A stretch of DNA of 64,000 nucleotides from Peptostreptococcus russellii (GTDB taxonomy: Bacteria > Bacillota > Clostridia > Peptostreptococcales > Peptostreptococcaceae), in assembly GCF_003012055.1 (NCBI RefSeq), contig NZ_JYGE01000007.1, positions 1 to 64,000 on the forward strand, read 5' to 3'. Position numbers and translations under genes: made by a program. This document shows positions 26,348-34,716 of the stretch, one piece after another (the stretch's first letter is position 1; each line of letters begins with the position of its first letter). A model generated the notes under the pieces. It was not told the DNA's origin and made no database searches. It was given only the letters and a program-made list of their open reading frames with translations.

Positions 26348-27088
26348 TTACATATATTTAAGAGCCTCTTCAAAGCTCATCCAAAAATGAATTCCATTTG
26401 ATGAATCCAACCATCGATCTTCATGGTAGCTATCTGCATATGACATTTCTCCAAGACGATAAGTAAAGTTTTCATCAACAAAAGAAGTAGCCTCAGTATA
26501 AAATCCAGTCTTATCTTTATTCATTATAGCAACAGTGATTGCCTTGTCACATCTACAAGCATTGCTGGTAGAGGAGCATCTTTTTGCATCTGATGGAATA
26601 AGAAGTTTGACCATTTTATCATTAAAGCATTTTTTATATCCAAAAAAGTAACCAGTCTCTGGACAAGACATTCTAAAGTGAACTGTTCTTTCCGTGTCTT
26701 TCAAAGCTTCTAAATTAGCATCTATTAGCAAAGAAGAAGTAAAAATAGTTCCATCACAATTTGTATAAGAGAGATTGCATCCTCTTAAATCAGCAGCAAA
26801 AAAACTAACATCTACTAGCTTGCAATAAGAAAAGTTTACATTTTTGAAAGTTGCATTATCAAATACAGAGTTAGAAAAATCAGAGTGGCTAAAGTTAATA
26901 TCTTGAAATTCAGACCAAGAAAAATCAATATTGCTAAAGTCTAAGTTTTCTAATTCAATAATATTTTTATCAGAGCCAGACTCATTAATCAAACGTATTT
27001 TACTCATATCTAAAAGCTCGTCTATATTTGCTTTTTCTCTAAAAGACTTAATCTCTTCCATAAAACTCTTTACATTTAAAGTTCTCAT
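26348..27088 (-). CDS. Pentapeptide-repeat protein with C-terminal DUF5758-like domain
   Basis: A 246-aa protein. Residues about 47-130 consist of consecutive pentapeptides with Phe or Leu at the centre (LDFSN, IDFSW, INFSH, SDFSN and so on), which fold into a right-handed quadrilateral helix. The C-terminal 110 residues contain CRCDKAITVAI and a WLDSSNGIHFWMSFEEAL ending, resembling the DUF5758 module; that match is from memory. It has no transmembrane segment. It is shorter than Qnr/MfpA gyrase-protecting proteins and not clearly one of them. Confidence 0.85.
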   Translation of the reverse strand: MRTLNVKSFMEEIKSFREKANIDELLDMSKIRLINESGSDKNIIELENLDFSNIDFSWSEFQDINFSHSDFSNSVFDNATFKNVNFSYCKLVDVSFFAADLRGCNLSYTNCDGTIFTSSLLIDANLEALKDTERTVHFRMSCPETGYFFGYKKCFNDKMVKLLIPSDAKRCSSTSNACRCDKAITVAIMNKDKTGFYTEATSFVDENFTYRLGEMSYADSYHEDRWLDSSNGIHFWMSFEEALKYM

Positions 27089-27193
27089 AAATAGTCATCT
27101 CCTAATATAAATAAAGTAATCCAACAATAATTGAAAAAAGAAGCAAAATTTGTATATATAGAAATTTATACAGCCCAAAAATATATTACAGGC

Positions 27194-27226
27194 AATTGTA
27201 TATAAAAAATATATACATATACAATT
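27194..27226. repeat. 10-bp inverted repeat between purR and the pentapeptide gene
   Basis: AATTGTATAT (27194-27203) pairs with ATATACAATT (27217-27226). It lies about 105 nt upstream of the pentapeptide gene and 106 nt downstream of purR, both on the - strand. No T tract follows in either direction, so an operator is as likely as a terminator. Confidence 0.45.
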
Positions 27227-27331
27227 ATTACCCTGAATTTACTAGTCAAACTAGGAAAACTATAAAAAATATGGCTATTTAGATAGTTTTCAATTCTTAA
27301 TTTCCTATTTAGCCTATTCTAATATGAAATA

Positions 27332-28162
27332 TTACTTTCTATATTCATCATTAAAAGTTTTAAGGTTTGGATGAACTAGTATATTATTGCCCTGAACATC
27401 TAGTTCTAGTAGAGATATATAGTCAGAAACAAGTTTATTTTCAGGCTGTATTGTAGATATAAAGACACCTATACCAACAACTTCTGTATCAAACTCCTTC
27501 ATTAACTCTGTCATGCCTTTAATAGTTCCGCCACCGCGCATAAAGTCATCAATTATGATTACCTTGCTGCCTTGCTTTAAAGCCTTGCTAGGTAAACTCA
27601 TTGTTTCTATTTTAGATGAAGTACCAGTCACATAGGTCATACTAATAGTAGGGCCTTCTGATACCTTTGTGTTCTTTCTAATAATTACAAGAGGTATATT
27701 CATGGCTTTTGCAGTCATTAGAGCCATTGGAATACCCTTAGTTTCCATAGTAACTATATAATCAACATCTGTATAGTCAATATTTGATGCAAATATTTCT
27801 CCTATTTTAGAAACAACAGTTGGATCATATATAAGGTCTATCAAGTATAAAAATCCGCCTGATAAAATTCTGCCTTCTTCCTTTATTCTTTCACATAAAC
27901 TGTATAGAAACTCTTCATTTTCTTCTTTTGATGTTTTAGGAATGTACTTAACACCACCTGCAGCTCCTGAAATTGTAATAACTTTTCCTAGCTGAAGTTT
28001 TTCAAACACATTTTTAACAACAATTAAGTCTTCACTTATAGTTGATTTTGCAGCATTGAACTGTGAGGTGAAGAAGCTAAGTGTGAATATCCTATTAGGG
28101 TTATCTGATAGTATTTTTACTATAGCACCTATTCTCTCATTTCTTTTAAATTTATTGTTCAT
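27332..28162 (-). CDS. purR: Pur operon repressor
   Basis: A 276-aa PRPP-sensing regulator of purine genes. It has an N-terminal winged helix (RIFTLSFFTSQFNAAKSTISEDL) and a C-terminal phosphoribosyltransferase-like domain with the PRPP loop VIIIDDFMRGGGTIKGM. AGGAGGAAAG precedes the start. It is transcribed divergently from murC. Close linkage to glmU and prs is typical of Firmicutes. Confidence 0.95.
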   Translation of the reverse strand: MNNKFKRNERIGAIVKILSDNPNRIFTLSFFTSQFNAAKSTISEDLIVVKNVFEKLQLGKVITISGAAGGVKYIPKTSKEENEEFLYSLCERIKEEGRILSGGFLYLIDLIYDPTVVSKIGEIFASNIDYTDVDYIVTMETKGIPMALMTAKAMNIPLVIIRKNTKVSEGPTISMTYVTGTSSKIETMSLPSKALKQGSKVIIIDDFMRGGGTIKGMTELMKEFDTEVVGIGVFISTIQPENKLVSDYISLLELDVQGNNILVHPNLKTFNDEYRK

Positions 28163-28323
28163 AATTCCTTCTTTCCTCCTAAATAACTAATATTTTGCTA
28201 GAACTCAGATTTTTGAGCTTATATTTTTATGTTAAACTTCATATATATTTTCTCTCATTGATATATTTTTATGATTATACCTTGCTTTTTATTTTAGCTA
28301 AATCAACTATTTTTTTTTCTTTG

Positions 28324-28332
28324 TGATATAAT
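28324..28332 (+). promoter_or_regulatory. Extended -10 promoter for murC
   Basis: TG (28324-28325) and TATAAT (28327-28332) make an extended -10 without a clear -35. Initiation near 28339 would give a leader of about 230 nt. Confidence 0.6.
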
Positions 28333-28463
28333 ATAGCTAGTTAAATTTAAAAGTATACATATATTTGAAATTTAGTACACGCAAATAGAACTTGCTGATA
28401 CAAGATATATCCTACAAGTTTTTACTTGCCAATGTACGTATTGTGCAAAATTTAATACACGAT

Positions 28464-28546
28464 AAAAACTATACAAAATAAACATTTTAGATACTGAACA
28501 TTAACTAATTATACCACATAAAACGTTCATATTGTATAGTTTTTTA
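28464..28546 (+). promoter_or_regulatory. Attenuator-like hairpin in the murC leader
   Basis: AAAAACTATACAA (28464-28476) and TTGTATAGTTTTT (28532-28544) are perfect 13-nt complements separated by 55 nt. The 3' arm ends in a run of six T, 25 nt before the murC ATG. Inside, TGAAC and GTTCA can also pair. AAATTTAGTACACG at 28369 recurs as AAATTTAATACACG at 28449. A regulated terminator is inference; an alternative is an operator. Confidence 0.5.
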
Positions 28547-28569
28547 ATAATTGAGAGGTGAAAAATATA

Positions 28570-29916
28570 ATGAATGTACATTTTATAGGAATTGGTGGAA
28601 TAAATATGAGTGCCCTTGCAGAGATATGTATAAACAAGGGATACAAAGTGACTGGGTCGGATATGCAGGAATCACATTTAGTTAACCATCTTAGGGATCT
28701 AGGTGCTACAGTTCATATTGGCCAGAGAAAAGAAAATATCAGTGATGATATAAATCTTGTAGTATACACTGCAGCCATATCAAATGATAATGAAGAGTTT
28801 CAAGAAGCAAAGAAGAAAAACATACTTATGATAAATAGAGCAGCATTTTTAGGACAGATTATGAGAGAATATAAAAACTCTATAGCTGTTGCTGGAACAC
28901 ACGGAAAGACTAGTACAACTAGTATGCTATCAACTATATTTGACTATGCAGAAACAGATCCAACAATATTGGTTGGGGGTAATCTTAGTACAATAGGTGG
29001 GAATGTAAGAATAGGAAACTCAGAACACTTTATTACAGAAGCGTGTGAGTATGTGGATAGTTTCTTAAACTTTAATCCTTTAATATCAATAGTTTTAAAT
29101 ATTGAGGAAGACCATTTAGATTATTTTTCTGGGATAGAAGAAATTAAGGCTTCATTTAATAAGTTTGGAAAGCTACTACCAGAAGAAGGATACTTTATAG
29201 TAAATGGCGACAATGAAAACGCCAATGATATAATGTATGAGGTAGAGGCAAATATAATTAAGTTCGGGCAAAGAGCGGATAATGATGCAATAATTTCAGA
29301 AATAAAATATGATAATGACGGATATGCAATGTTTAATCTGAAGTATAAGGGTATCAATTTAGGTAGCTTTGATTTGTCAGTATATGGACTTCATAATGTA
29401 TATAATGCCACAGCAGCAATACTTGCAGCCATTGTATCAGGTTTAGAAGTAGATACAATTAAAAAAGCTATAAAGACATATACAGGAGTAGGAAGAAGAT
29501 TTGAAAAGAAAGGCAACTATAATGGTGCCTTGATAATAGATGACTATGCACATCATCCAACAGAAGTAAAGGCAGCTCTTGCAGCAGCCAAAACTTTGAA
29601 AAAGAATAAACTTTGGGTTGTATTTCAGCCTCATACTTATTCTAGAACAAGAGCTCTTTTGGATGAGTTTGCAGAGGCCTTCTATGCAGCAGATAAGGTT
29701 ATAATTACGGATATATATGCAGCTAGAGAAAAAGATCCTGGAGATATTAGCTCAAAGAATTTAGTAGAAAAACTATATCAAAATAATGTTGATGCTATGT
29801 ATATGCCAACATTTGAAGAAATTTCGGAATTTCTAAAAGAGAACTTAGAAGAAGAGGATCTTTTATTAACTTGTGGTGCAGGCCCAGTAAATAAAGTTGG
29901 AGAAGCTCTTTTATAA
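28570..29916 (+). CDS. murC: UDP-N-acetylmuramate--L-alanine ligase
   Basis: It adds L-alanine to UDP-MurNAc, the first step of the peptidoglycan stem peptide. The 448-aa protein has the N-terminal [15 protein letters not shown], the ATP loop [22 protein letters not shown], and [14 protein letters not shown] in the C-terminal domain. I chose ATG 28570, 9 nt after GAGAGGTG; the GTG at 28558 is part of that site. It is a single-gene unit divergent from purR. Confidence 0.96.
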   Translation: MNVHFIGIGGINMSALAEICINKGYKVTGSDMQESHLVNHLRDLGATVHIGQRKENISDDINLVVYTAAISNDNEEFQEAKKKNILMINRAAFLGQIMREYKNSIAVAGTHGKTSTTSMLSTIFDYAETDPTILVGGNLSTIGGNVRIGNSEHFITEACEYVDSFLNFNPLISIVLNIEEDHLDYFSGIEEIKASFNKFGKLLPEEGYFIVNGDNENANDIMYEVEANIIKFGQRADNDAIISEIKYDNDGYAMFNLKYKGINLGSFDLSVYGLHNVYNATAAILAAIVSGLEVDTIKKAIKTYTGVGRRFEKKGNYNGALIIDDYAHHPTEVKAALAAAKTLKKNKLWVVFQPHTYSRTRALLDEFAEAFYAADKVIITDIYAAREKDPGDISSKNLVEKLYQNNVDAMYMPTFEEISEFLKENLEEEDLLLTCGAGPVNKVGEALL

Positions 29917-29940
29917 GTGAAAAGATATTAATAAAAATGC

Positions 29941-29977
29941 AAGAGCATAGAATAAATTATTCTATGCTCTTTTTATT
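29941..29977 (+). terminator. Terminator after murC
   Basis: AAGAGCATAGAAT (29941-29953) pairs with ATTCTATGCTCTT across a short loop, followed by TTTTATTTT. Confidence 0.9.
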
Positions 29978-30564
29978 TTGGATAAAATAAGTAGTAATAG
30001 TTTATTTAATAAGAGAATTCATTTAAAAAAATAGTAAGTTTTCAAAAAAAGGATATTTTATCTAAAAATTATGAATAATGAGAAAATTAATTATCGCAAA
30101 AAAAAATTGGGTAATAGCAGTTTATATATATTTTATATACTTTAATATTTATAAATATTAAGTTTTTTAAGAAGTCTATTTTTACAATTATCTTATTTCA
30201 CTTTAGTAAAACATCTTGAAAATAACCTTGAAAAGTATAAGTTGCATGGCAAATGTATTACAAAGAGATTTTAGGGGTATAAAGAGTAATTGCATAATGA
30301 TTTATAAAAGATATGAATTTCTATAATGATTCAAAAAAATAAAAATTGTAAAATACTTAATAATTAGATAGAAGTAAGAGCATATTTTGGAGATTTATAA
30401 AATATGAATTTTTGCTGATAATATTATATTCTTAATAAATTTAAACTATAGCTAGTTGATTTAAGAAATTTAGAGCTTGAAATTCTAAAAAAACAATTAA
30501 AGATGCGAAAAAAATATTAAAAACTGCTTGAGAGCAATTTATAAAAGTTGAGAAAGGGGTAAAT
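29978..30564 (+). other. AT-rich intergenic region before the surface-protein gene
   Basis: About 590 nt with no gene or recognisable RNA. It carries TTGAAAATAACCTTGA (30216-30231), close to a motif at 7705-7720. AGAAAGGGG at 30551-30559 is the ribosome binding site of the next gene. No convincing promoter was found. Confidence 0.55.
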
Positions 30565-33294
30565 ATGAAGATTAAAAAAAAGTGTATAGTAATATTCGTT
30601 TCATCTGCAATGATACTGTCTATGTTTAGTTACGAAATAGCCTATTTAACTTTTGCAAAGGACACCACTGCAGTAAGTCAGGAAGAGATTATTGATCATA
30701 GAGATTACATAGGTGACCTTAGTAGTTTACCATACTCAGAAGGTGGATTAGGACTTTTCCAAGAAGAAGATAGTTACACTATAAAGCTTGGTGATACAAA
30801 TATTCCTGATAATGATAAAAAAATAAATATAGAAAAATTGAGAATTTTGGAAGGAAATTTTAAAGAAGGGTCTGATAAAATATTAAAAATAGATGAAGGC
30901 GTCCTTTTGCCAGATTTATCAGAAGCGATATTTAAGGGTTATAAATGTGATATAGAAATTGCAGATACTATAGATACATCAAATGTTATAAGTATGAAGG
31001 AATTATTTATGGATATAGAAAAGGCAAATCCAGATGTTAGTAGTTGGGATGTATCAAATGTGCAAAATTTTTATATGATGTTTGAAAGTGCAAAAGAAGC
31101 AAATCCAGATGTAAGTAATTGGAACACATCTAGAGCATCTAGTATGTACAGGATGTTTAGGGATACAGAAAAAGCAAATCCAGATGTTAGTGATTGGAAT
31201 GTATCAAATGTGAGTAATATGTATGCTATGTTCTGTGGTGCAAAGCTAGCAAATCCAGATGTAAGTAAGTGGGAAACAAATAAGCTTAGATATTCAAACG
31301 CTATGTTTAGAAATGCAAAAAATGCAAATCCTGATGTAAGCAACTGGATTACGTCAGAAGTAGTTAATATAGATGTAATGTTTGAAGGTGCAGAAGTAGC
31401 AAGTCCAGATGTAAGTAAGTGGAATACTTCAAAAGTAACAAGTATAGACTCAATGTTTGAAGGAGCAGAAGTAGCAAGTCCAGAAGTAGCTGAGTGGGAT
31501 ACTTCAAAAGTAACAAATATGAGTTCAATGTTTTCCAAAAACAATATAGCAAATCCAAATGTTTCAAATTGGAATGTAGAAAAAGTTGAACAAATGTATG
31601 CTATGTTTAGAGATACAGAAAAGTCAGATCCAGATGTAAGTAAGTGGAAAACAAATAGCTTAAAAAATACAAGTCTTATGTTCAATGAAACAAAAATGGC
31701 AAATCCAGATGTGAGTAATTGGAATATGTCTAAAGTAGAAGATATGTATGGAATGTTTAGAGATACAGAAAAGGCAGACCCTGACGTAAGTAAGTGGGAT
31801 ACTTCAAGTGCTGAAAATATGGAATCAATGTTTTGTGGGGCAAAACTAGCGAATCCAGATGTAAGTAAGTGGAACACATCTAAAGTTAAAAGCATGAAGG
31901 CTATGTTTAAAAATTCAAAACTAGCAAATCCAGATGTAAGTGATTGGGATACAGTAAAAGTTGAGGATATGGAAAGAATGTTTGAAAATGCTGAGAATGC
32001 TAAGCCTGACGTTTCAAAATGGAGCGTTAAAAATCTTTCTAATGCAGAGTTGATTTTCTCTGGAACTGCTGCGAAAGAATTGGATATTAGAAATATGAGA
32101 TCACTAAATGGTATTAGTGAAGGGAAGAGGACTATCTATAATAATAAAAACTTAGAGAAAATAGTATTTAGTTATGAGGAGGAAAATAAGAACTATTTCC
32201 CTTTGGAGTCTATATATATGAATGCTGCTAACTATAAATTATATAAAATAGTAGATGAGGAAGCTTATAATAAGAATAGTGATAAAGGCAAGCTTAAAAT
32301 AAAAGAATTTTCATTAGCTTTGGAGAAAAATGCTTCAGCCGAAAGTAATATTTCTATAGCTAGTAAGATTAATGAAGCAGTTGAGAATGAACTAGAAAAT
32401 TCAACAGATAGGAAAGTATCCTTTGAAATCAAGTTAGATGAGAGTGGTACTGAAAATGGTGGAAACGGCGGAAATGGCGGAGGTACAACTTCTAAAAACT
32501 ATGCTATTTTAGCAAGTGGAGATAATTACACAGATGCCTTGGTATCATCGGTATTGGCAAATGAAAAGAAAGGACCAATAATTTTAACAGAGAAAAATAA
32601 AATATCGAAAGAGACTTTAAGAGAGATTGATAGACTTGCTCTAGATGAATTAATTGTAGTTGGTGGTGAAGAATCAATATCAAAGAATATATTTGAAGGA
32701 TTGAAAAATAAAGACTACACTGTTAGAAGAATATCGGGTCAAAATAGATATGAAACTGCAAAAAAGATAGGACAAGAAGTAAGACTTACTAGCAAAAATA
32801 CGGATCTTGCAATATTAGTAGATGGAAGAAACTTTCCTGATGCAATATCAGTATCTGATCTAGCAAGTGAGAGAAGAGTTCCAATACTCCTTACTGAGGC
32901 AGACTTATTAAACAAAGAAACAAAAGAAGCCCTGAGAGATTGGAATATAAAAAAACTGACTATTGCTGGAGCGGAAAAGTCAGTATCTAAAAACATTGAA
33001 GAAAAATTAAAAGCAAGTATAAAAGATGTAGATAGAATTGCTGGAAAAGATAGATATGAAACTTCTTATTTAGTAGCTAAAGAGTTAAGAAGTAAGATAG
33101 ATAATAAAAATAATATGATTTTGGTAGATGGAAGAAATTTTCCGGATGGAATAACTGTAGCTTCTTTATTATCAAAGTACAAAAGTCCTATATTGTTGAC
33201 AACAGGGGATAAGATTCATCCAAGAGTGGCCAAGGCTATTAATGACTGGAGTATAGAAAATATACTTATAACAGGAGGGTATAAATCTGTGTAA
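30565..33294 (+). CDS. BspA-like (DUF285) surface protein with CWB2 repeats, truncated by a stop
   Basis: A secreted 909-aa protein. Residues 1-32 form a signal peptide. Fourteen tandem 25-residue DUF285 repeats (pattern MFxxAxxANPDVSxWxTSxV) follow at about 147-496, a type found in adhesins. A Gly/Asn-rich linker leads to three CWB2 repeats, which in C. difficile bind the wall polymer PSII. Repeats 1 and 2 are complete, ending near GQNRYETA and GKDRYETS. Repeat 3 is cut at ITGGYKSV by TAA (33292-33294), and the same frame continues with matching sequence. Wall attachment may therefore be impaired. Confidence 0.88.
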   Translation: MKIKKKCIVIFVSSAMILSMFSYEIAYLTFAKDTTAVSQEEIIDHRDYIGDLSSLPYSEGGLGLFQEEDSYTIKLGDTNIPDNDKKINIEKLRILEGNFKEGSDKILKIDEGVLLPDLSEAIFKGYKCDIEIADTIDTSNVISMKELFMDIEKANPDVSSWDVSNVQNFYMMFESAKEANPDVSNWNTSRASSMYRMFRDTEKANPDVSDWNVSNVSNMYAMFCGAKLANPDVSKWETNKLRYSNAMFRNAKNANPDVSNWITSEVVNIDVMFEGAEVASPDVSKWNTSKVTSIDSMFEGAEVASPEVAEWDTSKVTNMSSMFSKNNIANPNVSNWNVEKVEQMYAMFRDTEKSDPDVSKWKTNSLKNTSLMFNETKMANPDVSNWNMSKVEDMYGMFRDTEKADPDVSKWDTSSAENMESMFCGAKLANPDVSKWNTSKVKSMKAMFKNSKLANPDVSDWDTVKVEDMERMFENAENAKPDVSKWSVKNLSNAELIFSGTAAKELDIRNMRSLNGISEGKRTIYNNKNLEKIVFSYEEENKNYFPLESIYMNAANYKLYKIVDEEAYNKNSDKGKLKIKEFSLALEKNASAESNISIASKINEAVENELENSTDRKVSFEIKLDESGTENGGNGGNGGGTTSKNYAILASGDNYTDALVSSVLANEKKGPIILTEKNKISKETLREIDRLALDELIVVGGEESISKNIFEGLKNKDYTVRRISGQNRYETAKKIGQEVRLTSKNTDLAILVDGRNFPDAISVSDLASERRVPILLTEADLLNKETKEALRDWNIKKLTIAGAEKSVSKNIEEKLKASIKDVDRIAGKDRYETSYLVAKELRSKIDNKNNMILVDGRNFPDGITVASLLSKYKSPILLTTGDKIHPRVAKAINDWSIENILITGGYKSV
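31003..32052 (+). repeat. Fourteen tandem 75-bp repeats encoding DUF285 units
   Basis: Fourteen consecutive units of exactly 75 bp (25 codons) without insertion or deletion. Units 6 and 7 are nearly the same, and units 3-4 resemble units 11-12, so blocks have been duplicated. A degenerate fifteenth unit follows. The antisense strand shows a long open frame here, which is a by-product of the repeat. Confidence 0.9.
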
Positions 33295-33417
33295 AAAGAT
33301 ATAGAAGATGGGCTAAATGTTGAGAAAATTTATAGAGTATCAGGTAATAATAGATACAATACAGCTATAGAAATATCAAAAAAATATACAAATTCAATAA
33401 AACTAGACAATAAATAG
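33295..33417 (+). pseudogene. In-frame remainder of the third CWB2 repeat after a premature stop
   Basis: After the TAA at 33292, the same frame stays open for 40 codons to TAG at 33415. It encodes KDIEDGLNVEKIYRVSGNNR followed by YNTAIEISKKY, exactly the missing end of a CWB2 repeat. The other repeats have a Ser codon where the TAA lies (KSVSKNIEE, ESISKNIFE), so one base change from TCA to TAA explains it. Confidence 0.85.
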
Positions 33418-33537
33418 TTAAATATATTGAAAAAACAGTTGAAGTTTATATGAAAATTTGGTAACATTTAGAGAGTGCACATGAGTGGCATTTTAAAGCA
33501 TTAATTTATAGTGGTGTATTAGACTATAAATTTTAAG

Positions 33538-33569
33538 TGTTTAATGTACAGCTCTTTGTACATTAAACA
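33538..33569 (+). promoter_or_regulatory. Perfect 13-bp inverted repeat upstream of the Rrf2 gene
   Basis: TGTTTAATGTACA (33538-33550) and TGTACATTAAACA (33557-33569) are perfect complements around a 6-bp centre. TATAAA (33525-33530) lies just upstream, so the repeat covers the likely transcription start. It fits an autoregulatory operator for the Rrf2 protein; no T tract follows, which argues against a terminator. Confidence 0.65.
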
Positions 33570-33606
33570 TTGTAACAAGGTTATTGTTAGGTTAGGAGGA
33601 AGAAAA

Positions 33607-34005
33607 ATGCAATTAAACATTACAACTGACTATGCAATTAGAATAGTTTTATACCTATCCACTAACATGGATGAATTTGTAAGCACCAAAGAGTTATCGG
33701 ATAATTTGAGTATTTCTAGAGCTTATGTAACAAAAATAGTAAAAATCTTAGAAAAAAATAATTTGGTTACTATTATGAGAGGTAATAAGGGCGGAGTTGC
33801 TCTTAAAAAAGAACCAAGCAAGATAAGTATTTTAGAAGTGATAAGTATTATGGAATCTACAATAAAGATAAACAGATGTTTAGAGGAAGATAAATATTGC
33901 TCTGCTGATAGATCTGATTATTGTAAGGTAAATAAGATGTATTTAAAGATTCAAAAACAGCTAGAAGAAGAACTTTCTAGTACTACAGTAGATACTTTGA
34001 TTTAA
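33607..34005 (+). CDS. Rrf2 family transcriptional regulator
   Basis: A 132-aa winged-helix regulator. The N-terminus QLNITTDYAIRIVLYLS and the helix-turn-helix ISRAYVTKIVKILEKNNLV followed by RGNKGGV are typical. Three cysteines are arranged CX6CX7C in RCLEEDKYCSADRSDYCK, like the iron-sulfur ligands of NsrR and IscR, so redox or NO sensing is possible. AGGAGGAAGAAAA precedes ATG 33607; an earlier ATG at 33544 lies in the palindrome and was not chosen. Confidence 0.9.
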   Translation: MQLNITTDYAIRIVLYLSTNMDEFVSTKELSDNLSISRAYVTKIVKILEKNNLVTIMRGNKGGVALKKEPSKISILEVISIMESTIKINRCLEEDKYCSADRSDYCKVNKMYLKIQKQLEEELSSTTVDTLI

Positions 34006-34115
34006 TTAAGGTGAGTAAAGTAAAAACAATATGATATACAGTACTCAAAAAGAGTATTATAAATAGGAAATTACAATGTTAAAAATGAGTTCAGGTGATA
34101 ACAATTATTGCTAAC

Positions 34116-34157
34116 AAGACCGCAGAAAATTAATAGTTTTCTGTGGTCTTTATTTTA
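34116..34157 (+). terminator. Terminator after the Rrf2 gene
   Basis: A 14-bp stem, AAGACCGCAGAAAA (34116-34129) with TTTTCTGTGGTCTT (34137-34150, one G-U), followed by TATTTT. Confidence 0.88.
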
Positions 34158-34401
34158 TAACTAATAATAAGTTTGATTTATAGGAATATAATCCCAAAAA
34201 AGTGATATAATACGATTATATATACATAAATATATGCAAAATCGTTTTAATTTAATGAATAAGGTAACTATCTTACTATAAGCTATCTAATAAGTTAGAT
34301 ATGGTGATTAAATAAAATTATACAATAAATAATATTTTTATAGTTTTTATAATATATATATTTCTTTATGTATATATATTATGTATATATCTTTTATGAA
34401 C

Positions 34402-34483
34402 TCTTAAGATGATTCAAGGGTAAAGGAATAAAAAAGAATTTTATTATTAAATAGTAGTTGAAAGCCACTGATATAAAAAATAT
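34402..34483 (+). repeat. 82-bp direct repeat, copy 1
   Basis: It matches 34571-34652 at 78 of 82 positions with no gap, offset 169 bp. It includes GTAAAGGAATAAAAAAGAAT and AGTTGAAAGCCACTGATAT. It is non-coding. The whole gap 34158-34716 holds no supportable gene. Confidence 0.85.
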
Positions 34484-34570
34484 TTAAATCAAGTTAAAAT
34501 AACTTTAAAAAATTTATAGACTTAAATAGAGTGAAGAAAATATATAACAATAGAAATAAATGTAGATATT

Positions 34571-34652
34571 TCTTAAAATGATTCAAAAGTAAAGGAATAA
34601 AAAAGAATTTTGTTATTAAATAGTAGTTGAAAGCCACTGATATAAAAAATAT
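34571..34652 (+). repeat. 82-bp direct repeat, copy 2
   Basis: Second copy of the element at 34402, ending 64 nt before the peptidase start. The 87 nt between copies are unique. High identity in otherwise drifting AT-rich DNA suggests recent duplication or selection. Confidence 0.85.
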
Positions 34653-34716
34653 ATTTTTATTAATTTAATGATTAGAAAGTAAAAAAAGCATTTAGAGAAA
34701 TATTATGGAGGTAAAA

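Noticed and set aside
26348-27088. Quinolone-resistance (Qnr/MfpA) protein
   Set aside because: The pentapeptide stretch is too short and there is an extra C-terminal domain not found in Qnr or MfpA.
28464-28546. PurR operator between purR and murC
   Set aside because: TGAAC and GTTCA recall part of the PurBox, but the flanking consensus is missing. The perfect 13-nt arms with a T tract fit an RNA hairpin better.
31071-31895. A 274-codon antisense open frame in the surface-protein gene
   Set aside because: It mirrors the 75-bp repeat, which happens to lack stops in that frame. It has no start context and its composition is a complement artefact.
31003-32052. Possible CRISPR array because of regular 75-bp periodicity
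   Set aside because: The repeats are in-frame codons of a protein, with no constant repeat plus unique spacer pattern and no cas genes.
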